The notes: a model not told the origin generated them from the sequence alone. A DNA stretch of 64,000 bases from Ligilactobacillus salivarius DSM 20555 = ATCC 11741 (GCF_001435955.1 NZ_AYYT01000007.1:1-64000), one strand, 5' to 3'; positions 16,537 to 25,131 are shown, counted from the first letter of the stretch. A program made the numbers and translations.

Positions 16537-17832
16537 TTATTTCGCTAATTCTTCTTGGATCTGATTTTGAATATTTGATAGTTGTACTTCAACGTTACCA
16601 TTTTCAAGGGCATTATTAATTAAATAATCAGCTGTCTGCATGACATTATTATAATTTTTGAATTCAGGATATTTTTGTGACTTTGCCATAATACTTGCGA
16701 ATTTTTCTTCGGTTAAAGCATTGTCAGCATTATTTTCCTTCTGTAAATTCTCGGTAATATCTTTACTTTTCATAACACTTTTAAGAACCGAAGCTCCTTG
16801 AGAGTAGGTAAAGAGTTTCTGTTGAACATCGCTATTATTAGACAAAAATTTAACAAGTTTCCATGATAAAAGTGGATGTGTACTTTGAGAAGACATTGCC
16901 ACCATGGAAGTATTCACATAGGTTGAGTTAATATCTGGAGTAGCTCCAGGCATTCTAATGCACGTCCAAGAAAATGATGAGTAGCGCGAAACGCGATAAG
17001 GGTATGATTCATAAGTGCGATATTGAGCTAGCGTCATAGGAAGAAAAGCAACTTTTCCCTTATCAAAGTCATCTGCGGTTACCTTATAATCTTTTTGTAA
17101 ATTATATAATTTTTCCATCATGGTTAAAGCTTGGCGTACTTTATCTGAATTAAAATAGCTAGCTGTACCTTGACTATTGAATAATTTGGCATTATAGGCT
17201 TGGGCTGCATCTTTCCAAGAATAATCTGCATAACCAAATTGATCCACTACACCATCATGATTAGTATCTTTTGTAACTTGACGACAAATTCGATAGAAGT
17301 CATTTAGTGTCCATCCTGATTTTGGAATAGTAATGTGTTCTTTTTTGAGTAAATCAGTATTAACGCACATCATCATCGGATTACTTTCAAGTGGGAGTGC
17401 GTATTGTTTACCTGCGGACATTCCAGCTTTTAAATTAGTAGGGTAATAGTCGTCGGTGTTTAATCCAGATAAATCCATGAAATAATTTAAATTTCGCATA
17501 GTTCCTAGAGAAGATAAAAAGCCAAATTGCTCAGAAGGAACGATAAAAACATCTGGTGCTTTATTATCAACAATCTTTTGCGACAACCATTCTAAGTAAT
17601 CATTCTTATTAATTCCACTTTCATACCTAACTTTAACATTTGGGTTTTCTTTCTCGAATTTTTTCACGACATAATCAATGAATTTGTATTCATTATCATT
17701 AGGAACATCCCAACTACTATCACTGTAAATGCCGATAGTAATGACTTTTTGTTTCTTCTGATAAATAAAAATCCCACTTATTGTTACTAGAACGATTAAT
17801 ACTACCGATAGAATAATATATCTTCTTTTCAT
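16537..17832 (-). CDS. extracellular solute-binding protein, family 1 (sugar type), orphan
   Basis: Cluster B/type 1 carbohydrate-binding protein of 431 residues. The first 25 form a signal anchor without a lipobox cysteine. The mature part starts KVITIGIYSDSSW and shows family 1 features: FIDYVVKKFEKENPNVKVRYE, APDVFIVPS, LPLESNPMMMCVNTDLLKK, and a Ca-binding-like DTNHDGVVDQFGY (about 204-216). No permease or ATPase gene is adjacent. It is the last gene of a four-gene unit with a response regulator, kinase and second binding protein, so a sensory rather than transport role is likely (inference). Intact start with a ribosome site inside the upstream gene's tail. Confidence 0.83.
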   Translation of the reverse strand: MKRRYIILSVVLIVLVTISGIFIYQKKQKVITIGIYSDSSWDVPNDNEYKFIDYVVKKFEKENPNVKVRYESGINKNDYLEWLSQKIVDNKAPDVFIVPSEQFGFLSSLGTMRNLNYFMDLSGLNTDDYYPTNLKAGMSAGKQYALPLESNPMMMCVNTDLLKKEHITIPKSGWTLNDFYRICRQVTKDTNHDGVVDQFGYADYSWKDAAQAYNAKLFNSQGTASYFNSDKVRQALTMMEKLYNLQKDYKVTADDFDKGKVAFLPMTLAQYRTYESYPYRVSRYSSFSWTCIRMPGATPDINSTYVNTSMVAMSSQSTHPLLSWKLVKFLSNNSDVQQKLFTYSQGASVLKSVMKSKDITENLQKENNADNALTEEKFASIMAKSQKYPEFKNYNNVMQTADYLINNALENGNVEVQLSNIQNQIQEELAK

Positions 17833-17841
17833 GACATTTAC

Positions 17842-18504
17842 CTACTTACGTGGAGCATTTTGAACAGCCCAAATTGCCAATTGAGTACGATCGCGTAAAT
17901 TTAACTTGGAGAGAATGTGTGATAAGTGATTACGGACAGTACCTTCAGATAAAAAGAGTTCTTGGGAGATTTCTTTATTAGATAAACCACGTCCAACTTG
18001 ATAAATTACACGCCATTCAGCATCGGTAATTAAAGCAGCTCCTTCTTTATCTACATCAATTTCAAAATCACTTTGAGCCATTTTAGAGAACAGCTTTACA
18101 ACTTTAGCAGCAATATTAGGATTAATCATGGAGCCACCATTGTAAACTGTGGTGATAGCATCATGTAATTCAGTAGGAGAGACACCTTTTAGGATGTAGC
18201 CAGATGCTCCATATTTGAGTGCGCTAAAAATGAAATCATCATCATCAAAAGTTGTTAGAATAATAATTTTTATGTGAGGATAGGATTGTTTAACCAATTT
18301 TGTACTTACAGTCCCATCCATATTAGGCATACGAATATCCATTAAGATAACATCTGGTTCTTGTTCTTCAATACTTTCTAAGACTTGTTTACCATCGCCA
18401 ACTGTATCAATTACTTGAATATCTTGATAGGTATCTAAAACAATTTTCAGTGATTCCCTGATTAACTTTTGATCATCAGCTATTAGTACTTTTATCATAA
18501 ACAT
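17842..18504 (-). CDS. NarL/LuxR-family response regulator
   Basis: Two-component response regulator. Receiver domain (about 3-120): acidic pair in LIADDQ, phosphoacceptor Asp in VILMDIRMP, then LTTFDDDDF and the Lys in YILKG. C-terminal LuxR-type HTH (about 155-215): VGRGLSNKEISQELFLSEGTVRNHLSHIL. The start could be ATG 18504 or ATG 18498; homologues usually begin M-I-K-V-L-I-A-D-D, which favours 18498. It is 9 nt from the kinase gene and 9 nt from the binding-protein gene, so it is part of one operon. Target genes are not shown; the divergent PTS operon is an obvious candidate. Confidence 0.92.
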   Translation of the reverse strand: MFMIKVLIADDQKLIRESLKIVLDTYQDIQVIDTVGDGKQVLESIEEQEPDVILMDIRMPNMDGTVSTKLVKQSYPHIKIIILTTFDDDDFIFSALKYGASGYILKGVSPTELHDAITTVYNGGSMINPNIAAKVVKLFSKMAQSDFEIDVDKEGAALITDAEWRVIYQVGRGLSNKEISQELFLSEGTVRNHLSHILSKLNLRDRTQLAIWAVQNAPRK

Positions 18505-18512
18505 ATTTCCCC

Positions 18513-19811
18513 CTAGTTTTTAATAATGAATTTTATTTTTGTAGTAAATCCGTGATCCCCTTGGTAGGTTACAGTGCCACCAATAATAGCAAGTCTTTCT
18601 TGCATCTGAGTTAGACCAAATCCAGGCTTGATAGTTGGACTACCTTTACCGTTATCGTGAATTTCAATATAGTAGTATTTATCATCTTTAGTCATTCTTA
18701 TCCAAATCTTTTCAGCATGACCATGTCTAATAGAATTAGTAATGGATTCTTCGATAATTCTAAAGACGACATTCTCAGTAGTCTTTTCCAAATCAACGCC
18801 TTGCCATTGAAAATCCAGATCAATTGTTAAAGTTGGAATATTATCATAACGACTAATCATATCAACGATCGAATCGTATAAGGATAATTTTTCTAAAGCT
18901 CCGGGACGCATTTTATTTAATGACTTACGTACATCTACAATACCTTGACGTACTACCTCAGATAAATTCCTTAATTGCTCCTTGGCACTATCTTTATCCA
19001 TATCAATTAGCACTAAGACAGCATCAATACCAGCTGAAATTCCGGTTAAAGCATGGCCTAGAGTGTCGTGTATTTCCCGGGAAATACGTTTACGTTCACG
19101 CAATTCGGCATTCTCTTCGGCAACACTAATATAGTGCTGAAGTTCGACATTAGCGTGATCGGCCATTCTAAGCTCTTCTTCGATATTGCGTTTCTCATTT
19201 GTTATATAAACGACATGTGTAAATAAGGCTAAAGTAAAAATAACGATACTAATAATAAAAAGAAATAGACGCATTAGAGATAACAGAGTTGCCACATGAC
19301 TCGGTAAAAAGCTAATGTAAATTTCTAATGATGGTAAGGAAATTAAAGTTGCCAAAAAATTACTATTTGATACTAGTAAGCATACCGAAGCAACGATAAT
19401 GAAAATCAGCCAATAAAATTTATTACTAATGGTGTGGAAATCATCAGTTGAAAAAAAGATATCAGCAAAGGCTAAGAAGACTAAACCACCATAAGTTGCC
19501 TTAGTTAGCCAAAAAATTAATACTATTAGTAATAATTCTAGCCAGAGTAATTTATTCGTCTTTTTATTGGTTGAGGTTCGGCGTAAATAGATGACAGTAA
19601 CTAAGCATCCAAAAAGTACAAATACTACCCAAAAAAGTAATCTAAAATTACCAGGTATGACCTGTAATTGTTGTAAGAGATACAAGCTAAGATTCTTTTT
19701 TGAAATGTAACTAGTAATTAGTAAATATAAGGACACATTAAACATTACCGAAACAAAATTAATCATTACTAACAACCAATACACATAGGTCGCTTTGGTT
19801 AATCTATTCAT
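18513..19811 (-). CDS. sensor histidine kinase, HisKA_3 (NarX/LiaS/DesK type)
   Basis: Membrane kinase of 432 residues. Five or six hydrophobic segments fill the first 210 residues, with little room for a large extracellular sensor, fitting a partner that binds the ligand for it. A coiled-coil linker (about 215-240) leads to the HisKA_3 phosphoacceptor region REIHDTLGHALTGISAGID (about 245-263) and a HATPase_c domain with IIEESITNSIRHG (N-box) and IHDNGKGSPTIKPGFGLTQM (G1/G2). Possible starts are GTG 19820, ATG 19814 and ATG 19811; GGGGTGG favours 19811. The start overlaps the upstream sugar-binding gene, so the two proteins are coupled. Confidence 0.9.
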   Translation of the reverse strand: MNRLTKATYVYWLLVMINFVSVMFNVSLYLLITSYISKKNLSLYLLQQLQVIPGNFRLLFWVVFVLFGCLVTVIYLRRTSTNKKTNKLLWLELLLIVLIFWLTKATYGGLVFLAFADIFFSTDDFHTISNKFYWLIFIIVASVCLLVSNSNFLATLISLPSLEIYISFLPSHVATLLSLMRLFLFIISIVIFTLALFTHVVYITNEKRNIEEELRMADHANVELQHYISVAEENAELRERKRISREIHDTLGHALTGISAGIDAVLVLIDMDKDSAKEQLRNLSEVVRQGIVDVRKSLNKMRPGALEKLSLYDSIVDMISRYDNIPTLTIDLDFQWQGVDLEKTTENVVFRIIEESITNSIRHGHAEKIWIRMTKDDKYYYIEIHDNGKGSPTIKPGFGLTQMQERLAIIGGTVTYQGDHGFTTKIKFIIKN

Positions 19812-20803
19812 CATTGCCACCCCGATACATCATAATCATTGATATTTTTCTTTGTCAGCAAGAAGACTGGTACAACAACATCTTTGGGAACTTTTTTTCC
19901 TTTGACGAGCTTATAGCAGACTTGGATCGATTTTTGGCCTAATTTAATAGGAGATTGGGCTACTGTTGCCTGTGCATTAGGATTACTTAGTAGTAGATGC
20001 TTCATATTAGTTGAGCCATCGATTCCATATACCATAATTTTATTGTGAAGATTTAGGGCGTCCATAGCAGCTAATGCCCCAACGGCACTTTGATCATCCA
20101 TTGCCATAATAATATCAAATTTATCAGGATTGACTTTTAGCAGTTCTTGTACATTTTTTAAAGCCACGTCAGTCTGACCTAGAGTTTCAAGATTTTCTGT
20201 AATCTGATAGTTAGGATTATCTTTAATTTCGCTAACAAAGCCTCGATATCGTTCTTTCACAGACAAAGCATTCCAATGACGAAGAACTAAGATTTTAGCT
20301 TGAGGAGAACTTTTCATCATATATTTCGCATCTAATACGCCAGCTTTAAAATTATCAGAAACAACATTGGCATTAACAAAAGAAGAATTACTCAACTGAC
20401 TGTCTACAACGACAATTTTTATACCTTTATCATGGGCAATTTTTAAAGCATGTTGGATTTGTTTGCTTTCACCATTCACAGGGTTGATTAAGATGACGTC
20501 TACTTTTTTGTCAATAAAGTCATAAATTTGTTGGCATTGTTTAGAAACGCTTAATCCTGGATCACGAGTATATAAGATGTCACCATTTTGACTAACTTGT
20601 TTTTTGACTTCCTCATTAATAGTTTTATAAAAGCTATTGTTGAGGGTCATGTAGGTTGAGCCAATCTTTACTGGCTGTTTCACAAAAGGCATGTAAAACG
20701 AGCTAATCCAAACAACAAGTATGATACCTAATAAAAAAATAGCGATTGAGATTAAGCGAACGAAAGCTTTCTTTTTTATGAACTTTGTTAATTTATACTT
20801 CAC
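19811..20803 (-). CDS. LacI/RbsB-type periplasmic sugar-binding sensor protein
   Basis: Type I periplasmic-binding fold of 330 residues, related to ribose- and galactose-binding proteins. It starts with a basic stretch and one membrane helix (about 16-34) and no lipobox, so it is probably membrane-tethered. Family features are PVKIGSTYMTLNNSFY, KKVDVILINPVNGES (about 98-112), IKIVVVDSQL and MAMDDQSAVGALAAMDAL. No permease or ATPase is nearby; instead it overlaps a histidine kinase gene. Binding proteins that present sugars to kinases are known (XylFII-LytS, ChvE-VirA), so this is likely the ligand receptor of the system (inference). GTG start, AGGAG 7 nt upstream. Confidence 0.82.
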   Translation of the reverse strand: MKYKLTKFIKKKAFVRLISIAIFLLGIILVVWISSFYMPFVKQPVKIGSTYMTLNNSFYKTINEEVKKQVSQNGDILYTRDPGLSVSKQCQQIYDFIDKKVDVILINPVNGESKQIQHALKIAHDKGIKIVVVDSQLSNSSFVNANVVSDNFKAGVLDAKYMMKSSPQAKILVLRHWNALSVKERYRGFVSEIKDNPNYQITENLETLGQTDVALKNVQELLKVNPDKFDIIMAMDDQSAVGALAAMDALNLHNKIMVYGIDGSTNMKHLLLSNPNAQATVAQSPIKLGQKSIQVCYKLVKGKKVPKDVVVPVFLLTKKNINDYDVSGWQ

Positions 20804-20834
20804 AATAATTCTCCTAAAAGCGTTTTATATCTTG

Positions 20835-20843
20835 ATTATATCA
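20835..20843 (-). promoter_or_regulatory. extended -10 promoter of the sensor operon
   Basis: On the minus strand TG-A-TATAAT (complement 20835-20843) is a consensus extended -10, 32 nt before the GTG start. No good -35. A near-palindromic TAAAAGCGTTTTA (20814-20826) lies in the leader and is only weakly cre-like. Confidence 0.6.
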
Positions 20844-20964
20844 TTTTTAACATAGCTATGAATGTGATAAATGTCATAGGAGAGTACGTTAAATCATAAA
20901 TTTTTGTGTCTTTTATCATATTTAAGAGAAATGATATTGTGATTGAGGTCACTTGTTGAGATTT

Positions 20965-20979
20965 TAGAAATCGTTTACA
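20965..20979 (+). promoter_or_regulatory. cre (CcpA) site before the mannose PTS operon
   Basis: TAGAAATCGTTTACA matches WTGNAANCGNWNNCW with one mismatch on either strand. It lies about 95 nt before the EIIAB start and overlaps a weak TTGTTG-17-TACACT promoter candidate. I found no sigma-54 (-24/-12) promoter, unlike Listeria or Enterococcus man operons. Confidence 0.65.
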
Positions 20980-20998
20980 CTTACGAAGTAATAATTAT

Positions 20999-21050
20999 TT
21001 ATCAGTATTACGCATAGAAATTATTATTTACATATTATTAGAACTGATAA
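20999..21050 (+). promoter_or_regulatory. TTATCAGT/ACTGATAA inverted repeat in the PTS leader
   Basis: TTATCAGT (20999-21006) and ACTGATAA (21043-21050) form a perfect 8-bp inverted repeat with 36 nt between the arms, just before the ribosome site of the EIIAB gene. It could be a two-half-site operator or an RNA stem. The half-site resembles those upstream of the DeoR gene, but the resemblance is short. Confidence 0.3.
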
Positions 21051-21073
21051 CATATCTGTAAGGAGGAGTACTT

Positions 21074-22072
21074 ATGGTAGGAGTTATTCTTGCTAGTCAT
21101 GGTGGTTTTGCAGATGGTATTCATCAATCTGCTGAAATGATCTTTGGACCTCAAGAAAATTTTAAGAGTTGTATCTTAAAACCTGATGAAGGCCCAGAAG
21201 ACGTTAAAAAGAAGATGCAAGAAGCTGTTGCAAGTCTTGATAATCAAGATGAAGTTTTGTTTTTAGTAGATTTATGGGGTGGAACACCTTTTAACCAAGC
21301 TTCAAGTTTAGTTAAAGAACATGAAGATAAGTGGACAATTGTTGCGGGAATGAATCTTCCAATGGTAATTGAAGCATTAACACAACGTTTCTCAGTAGAA
21401 TCTGCTAGAGAAATCGCTAGAGCAATTGTTCCAACTGGTAATGACGGTATTAAGACATTCCCAGAAGATGCAATGCCAGTTAAAAAAGAAGCTGATACTA
21501 AAGCAGTTAAGACAAGTGGTAAAAAGAAGACAATCCCTGAAGGTACTGTTTTAGGCGATGGACATATCAAGTATGTTCTTGCTCGTGTAGATACACGTTT
21601 ACTTCACGGACAAGTTGCTACAGGTTGGACACATACTACTCAACCAAATCGAATTATTGTTGTTTCAGATACAGTTTGTCATGACAAGTTGAGAACTAGC
21701 ATGATTAAACAAGCTGCACCTAATGGGGTTCGCGTAAGTGTAGCACCTATCAAGAATATGGCAAAGGCTAATAATGATCCTAGATTCGGTGATACTCGTG
21801 CGATGCTCTTGTTTGAATCAGTTGAAGATGCTTTAGCAGCTGTTAAGGCAGGGGTAGAAGTAAAAGAGATTAACCTTGGTTCTTCTGCTTATAAAGAAGG
21901 TAAAGTTAACGTAACAAAGGCTTTATCATTTGATCAAACAGACGTTGATTCAATTAAAGAATTACAAAGTATGGGTGTAAAATTTGATGTTCGTGGGGTT
22001 CCAGCTGATAGTCCTGCAAATATCGATGATTTAATTAAATTAGCTGAAAAGAAATTAGCTGAGAAAAATTAA
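21074..22072 (+). CDS. manL: mannose-family PTS EIIAB component
   Basis: Cytoplasmic fusion that passes phosphate from HPr to the sugar. The EIIA(Man) domain (1-about 135) has the phosphorylation His in VILASHGGFADG and FLVDLWGGTPFN. A Lys/Ala-rich linker (about 140-162) leads to EIIB (about 165-332), with the active His in ARVDTRLLHGQVATGW. At 332 residues it is a full ManL/MptA-type fusion. AAGGAGGAG ribosome site. First gene of manL-manM-manN-manO. In related bacteria the system imports glucose and mannose and takes part in carbon control; here a cre and a divergent sensor operon lie upstream. Confidence 0.93.
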   Translation: MVGVILASHGGFADGIHQSAEMIFGPQENFKSCILKPDEGPEDVKKKMQEAVASLDNQDEVLFLVDLWGGTPFNQASSLVKEHEDKWTIVAGMNLPMVIEALTQRFSVESAREIARAIVPTGNDGIKTFPEDAMPVKKEADTKAVKTSGKKKTIPEGTVLGDGHIKYVLARVDTRLLHGQVATGWTHTTQPNRIIVVSDTVCHDKLRTSMIKQAAPNGVRVSVAPIKNMAKANNDPRFGDTRAMLLFESVEDALAAVKAGVEVKEINLGSSAYKEGKVNVTKALSFDQTDVDSIKELQSMGVKFDVRGVPADSPANIDDLIKLAEKKLAEKN

Positions 22073-22090
22073 TTTTGGAGGTTTAATGAA

Positions 22091-22900
22091 ATGAGTACGA
22101 TTCAAATTATTTTAGTCGTTATCGTAGCCTTTATCGTAGGATGTAGTTCTGTTAACGACCAAATCGAAACTTATCAACCAGTTGTAGCTTGTTCTTTAAT
22201 CGGACTTGTTACAGGTCAACTAGAACTTGGCGTTATGCTAGGTGGTAGTTTGCAATTAATCACAATGGGTTGGGCTAACGTTGGTGCTGCTATGGCTCCT
22301 GACGCAGCTTTGGCCGGTGTAGCTTCTGCAATTATTCTTATTGAAGGTAACCAAGGTGCACAAGGTATTGGACCTGCTATCGCTTTGGCTGTTCCTTTGG
22401 CTGTAGCTGGTTTAGGTTTGACTATGATTGTTAGAACAGCAACAGTATTTATCGCACACATTATGGATAAACGTGCTGAAAAAGCTGATATCAATGGTAT
22501 TCAAGCATGGCATTTTATCGGTATGACTTTACAAGGTCTACGTGTTGCTATTCCTGCTTTACTTTTGATGTTAATCCCTGTAAGTCTTGTACGCCAAGGA
22601 TTGGAAGCAATGCCAGAATGGTTAACAGCTGGTATGACAATCGGTGGTGGTATGGTTGTTGCCGTAGGTTATGCCATGGTTATCAATATGATGTCCAGTC
22701 GTGAAGTATGGCCATTCTTCTTCCTAGGTTTTGCTCTTGCTGCTATTAAGCAACTAACTTTGATCAGTTTAGGTATCATCGGTGTATGTTTAGCCATATT
22801 ATTCCTTGCTCTTGAAGGTAGTGGTGGTAGCTCAAATGGCTCATCAAATGGCTCTGGCGATTCAGATGATCCACTTGGAGATATTTTGGAAGACATCTAA
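22091..22900 (+). CDS. manM: mannose-family PTS EIIC component
   Basis: Membrane channel component of the mannose-family PTS, 269 residues and about seven to nine hydrophobic segments. It starts MSTIQIILVVIVAFIVGCSS and contains LGVMLGGSLQLITMGWANVGAAMAPD (about 45-70), the conserved EIIC(Man) region; in class IIa bacteriocin targets this domain forms much of the receptor. The C-terminus ends with a low-complexity Gly/Ser/Asn stretch (about 245-260) and an acidic tail. Codon use is optimised (many GGT, GCT, CAA), consistent with a highly expressed gene. 18 nt from the EIIAB gene. Confidence 0.92.
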   Translation: MSTIQIILVVIVAFIVGCSSVNDQIETYQPVVACSLIGLVTGQLELGVMLGGSLQLITMGWANVGAAMAPDAALAGVASAIILIEGNQGAQGIGPAIALAVPLAVAGLGLTMIVRTATVFIAHIMDKRAEKADINGIQAWHFIGMTLQGLRVAIPALLLMLIPVSLVRQGLEAMPEWLTAGMTIGGGMVVAVGYAMVINMMSSREVWPFFFLGFALAAIKQLTLISLGIIGVCLAILFLALEGSGGSSNGSSNGSGDSDDPLGDILEDI

Positions 22901-22918
22901 CTTAGGAGGGGAAAAACA

Positions 22919-23833
22919 ATGGAAGAAAAGAAAATTAAATTAACAAAAGCTGATCGTTTTAAAATGTTCTTGCGTTCTTACTTTCTATTAAGTTCCTTTA
23001 ACTATGAACGTATGCAAAATGGTGGGGTTGCTTATACTTTAATCCCTGCAATTAAGAAACTTTATTCAAGTAAAGCTGATCGTGCAGCTGCTTTGAAGCG
23101 TCACTTAGAATTCTTTAACACACATCCTTTTATGGCAAATCCTATTTTTGGTGTAACACTTGCCTTAGAAGAAGAACGTGCTAACGGCGCAAACGTTGAT
23201 GATGCTGCTATCTCTGGTGTTAAAATTGGTATGATGGGACCTTTAGCTGGTGCTGGTGACCCACTATTTTGGTTCACATTACGTCCAATTATGTTATCAT
23301 TAGGTGCAAGTCTTGCTGTATCTGGTAACGTTGCTGGTCCATTTGTATTCTTCATTCTATGGAATATCATGGCAGCTGCTGTTAAGTGGTATACACAAGA
23401 ATTTGGTTATCGTGCTGGTACTGCTATCACTGATGACTTATCTGGTGGTTTATTACAAAAGGTAACTCGTGGAGCTTCCATGATGGGTATGTTCGTTATC
23501 GGTTCCTTGATTCAACGTTGGGTATCTATCACATTTACTCCAGTTGTTTCTACTGTTAAACAACAAAAAGGTGCTTACATTGACTGGGAAAAACTTCCAG
23601 CAGGCGCAAAAGGTTTGAAAGAAGCATTTACACAATATGCAGCTGGTCGTTCATTGAGTGAAACAAAAGTTACAACTTTACAAGATAACTTAGATCAATT
23701 AGTTCCAGGTTTGGCTGCTCTAGGTCTAACATTCTTATGTATGTATCTTTTGAAGCATAAAGTTTCACCAATCGTTATTATTCTTGGAATCTTCGTATTA
23801 GCTATTGTATTCCACGTAATTGGTTTACTATAA
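22919..23833 (+). CDS. manN: mannose-family PTS EIID component
   Basis: Second membrane component (ManZ/ManN type), 304 residues. The N-terminus has the EIID pattern FKMFLRSYFLLSSFNYERMQ (about 14-33), then LKRHLEFFNTHPFMANPIFG and KIGMMGPLAGAGDPLFWFTLRP (about 103-124), with C-terminal membrane segments. An extracellular insert near 195-250 (the gamma region) is present, as in Man-PTS of group I that serve as class IIa bacteriocin receptors; group membership is inferred. AGGAGGGG ribosome site, 18 nt from EIIC. Confidence 0.93.
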   Translation: MEEKKIKLTKADRFKMFLRSYFLLSSFNYERMQNGGVAYTLIPAIKKLYSSKADRAAALKRHLEFFNTHPFMANPIFGVTLALEEERANGANVDDAAISGVKIGMMGPLAGAGDPLFWFTLRPIMLSLGASLAVSGNVAGPFVFFILWNIMAAAVKWYTQEFGYRAGTAITDDLSGGLLQKVTRGASMMGMFVIGSLIQRWVSITFTPVVSTVKQQKGAYIDWEKLPAGAKGLKEAFTQYAAGRSLSETKVTTLQDNLDQLVPGLAALGLTFLCMYLLKHKVSPIVIILGIFVLAIVFHVIGLL

Positions 23834-23854
23834 AAAAGAAAGGTTGAGATTTAA

Positions 23855-24244
23855 ATGGTTAAGTCACTAAACACAAAAATGGATATGTCTTGCAAAGGTA
23901 CATGGTATCGTAATGGTCCTTTTTACGGGAATATCATGGTTGGTGACAATGCCTTTGAATTCTACAACGAAACAAAGTTACAAGATTATATCCAAATTCC
24001 ATGGGATGAAATAACCTATGTAGTCGCAGATGTATATTTCGGTGGAAAGTACATTCCACGTTTTGAAATTCGAACAAAAAGAAACGGTAAGTTTAGATTC
24101 TCAGCTAGAAATAGCCGTCAAACTTTGAGAGCTATTAAGGCTAGAATTCCACGTGAAAGTTTACGTAAGGCACCAAGTATGGGATTCATTCTCAAGAATA
24201 GATTTAAGAATTTGGGTAAAATGATTTTAAAGAAAAAAGCTTAA
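23855..24244 (+). CDS. manO: DUF956 (ManO-like) protein
   Basis: Small basic protein of the DUF956 family, encoded last in mannose PTS operons of lactobacilli, streptococci and listeriae. It has a GRAM/PH-like beta pattern (GPFYGNIMVGDNAFEFYN; YIQIPWDEITYVVADVYFGG) and a Lys/Arg-rich C-terminus. It probably modulates the PTS; the biochemical role is not established. 21 nt after EIID, followed by a strong terminator. Confidence 0.9.
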   Translation: MVKSLNTKMDMSCKGTWYRNGPFYGNIMVGDNAFEFYNETKLQDYIQIPWDEITYVVADVYFGGKYIPRFEIRTKRNGKFRFSARNSRQTLRAIKARIPRESLRKAPSMGFILKNRFKNLGKMILKKKA

Positions 24245-24250
24245 TAATGT

Positions 24251-24345
24251 GAGGTTGGGAAAAACTAATGATTTTCAGCTTCTAAAAATAATTCGACTCC
24301 AAAATTTTGAATTATTCAAAATTTGGAGTCGAATTTTTATTATGT
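24251..24345 (+). repeat. left part of palindromic repeat copy A (split by the IS)
   Basis: GAGGTTGGGAAAAACT (24251-24266) is the left terminus of a ~130-bp palindromic element whose right terminus lies beyond the insertion (25115-25131). Copy B at 26709-26838 is uninterrupted and has matching termini. The internal hairpin at 24289-24338 belongs to this copy. Confidence 0.6.
24289..24338 (+). terminator. terminator after the mannose PTS operon
   Basis: AATTCGACTCCAAAATTTTG pairs with CAAAATTTGGAGTCGAATT (one bulged A), followed by TTTTATTATG. A very stable hairpin that also forms the inner part of repeat copy A. Confidence 0.85.
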
Positions 24346-25108
24346 CTTTAGACCTGGTTGAGTACGCTAAAACGTACGAAACAAAAAACCGCTCGCTATG
24401 CGAGTGGAAAATGAAGTATTATATATAAATTACTCTTTTGGTTTTAAGATTAAGTTGTTCAGGCCAAAAAATAAAAAAGAAAAGAGATAATTTGAAATGG
24501 CTAATAAACTAAATAGTTTAGCCCATACAAAATGGTTATGTAAATACCATATCGTATTCACTCCAAAGTATAGACGTAAAATAATATATTATCAATACCG
24601 AAAAGATTTAATAGAGATTATAAAGTTATTATGTCAATATAAAGGAGTAAAAATTATAGAAAGACATATGATGCCAGATCATGTACATCTTTTAGTAAGT
24701 ATTCCCCCAAAGCAGAGTGTATCAAGTTTTATGGGATACTTAAAGGGGAAAAGTGCATTGATGATGTTTGATAGACATGCGAATTTAAAGTACAAATTTG
24801 GAAATAGACATTTTTGGTCTGAAGGGTATTATGTTAGTACAGTAGGATTGAATGAACAAACAATTCGAAAATATATAAGAGATCAAAAAAAACATGATTT
24901 ATCGATAGATAAATTGACAACTAAAGAATATTCAGACACTTTTAAGGGTAATAAGTTAAAGTGATACTAATACCACTTAAAGTGGTGGCAAAGAAATCAT
25001 AGCAATTTGGCTTGAAAGAAGAGAAAGCCAGCGCCTTGAGACGCTGGCTGTTCTTAACGGCTTATAGCCGTGGAGCAAACCACCCGTTTTACGGGTGGTT
25101 ATGATTTA
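24345..25108 (+). mobile_element. IS200/IS605-family insertion sequence (tnpA only)
   Basis: A single tnpA is flanked by subterminal hairpins, as in IS200-type elements. Left: GTACG/CGTAC (24362-24377) and CCGCTCGC/GCGAGTGG (24389-24407). Right: ACCACTT/AAGTGGT (24972-24986), AGCCAGCG/CGCTGGCT (25026-25049), ACGGCT/AGCCGT (25057-25071) and AACCACCCG/CGGGTGGTT (25078-25100). No terminal inverted repeats and no TnpB gene. Boundaries are estimated from where the interrupted palindromic repeat resumes; TTTAG-like sequence occurs at both sides. The element is about 760 bp and looks intact. Confidence 0.8.
24497..24964 (+). CDS. tnpA: IS200/IS605 transposase TnpA (Y1 HUH)
   Basis: Single-strand DNA transposase of 155 residues, full length for IS200 TnpA. 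It has the N-terminal pattern HTKWLCKYHIVFTPKYRRK, the HUH metal site in DHVHLLVSIPP (about residues 62-72) and the catalytic tyrosine in the C-terminal helix TIRKYIRDQKKH (about 128-139). All key residues are present, so the element may be active. AAAAGAGA-type ribosome site. Its codon use is more AT-rich than that of the neighbouring PTS genes. Confidence 0.92.
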   Translation: MANKLNSLAHTKWLCKYHIVFTPKYRRKIIYYQYRKDLIEIIKLLCQYKGVKIIERHMMPDHVHLLVSIPPKQSVSSFMGYLKGKSALMMFDRHANLKYKFGNRHFWSEGYYVSTVGLNEQTIRKYIRDQKKHDLSIDKLTTKEYSDTFKGNKLK

Positions 25109-25131
25109 GGACAGAGTTTTTTCCCATCCTC
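25105..25131 (+). repeat. right part of palindromic repeat copy A
   Basis: AGTTTTTTCCCATCCTC (25115-25131) is complementary to the left terminus at 24251-24266 apart from one mismatch and one length difference in the A/T run. It marks the resumption of the repeat after the IS. Confidence 0.6.

Noticed and set aside
20814-20826. TAAAAGCGTTTTA in the leader of the sensor operon as a cre
   Set aside because: Three mismatches to WTGNAANCGNWNNCW; the palindrome alone is not enough.
20870-21070. A sigma-54 (-24/-12) promoter for the mannose PTS operon
   Set aside because: No TGGCAC-N5-TTGCA-like sequence is present, so ManR/sigma-54 control as in Listeria is not supported.
24965-25108. An omega-RNA for a TnpB nuclease at the right end of the IS
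   Set aside because: Several stable hairpins are present, but there is no tnpB or IscB gene; the hairpins fit recognition structures of an IS200-type right end.
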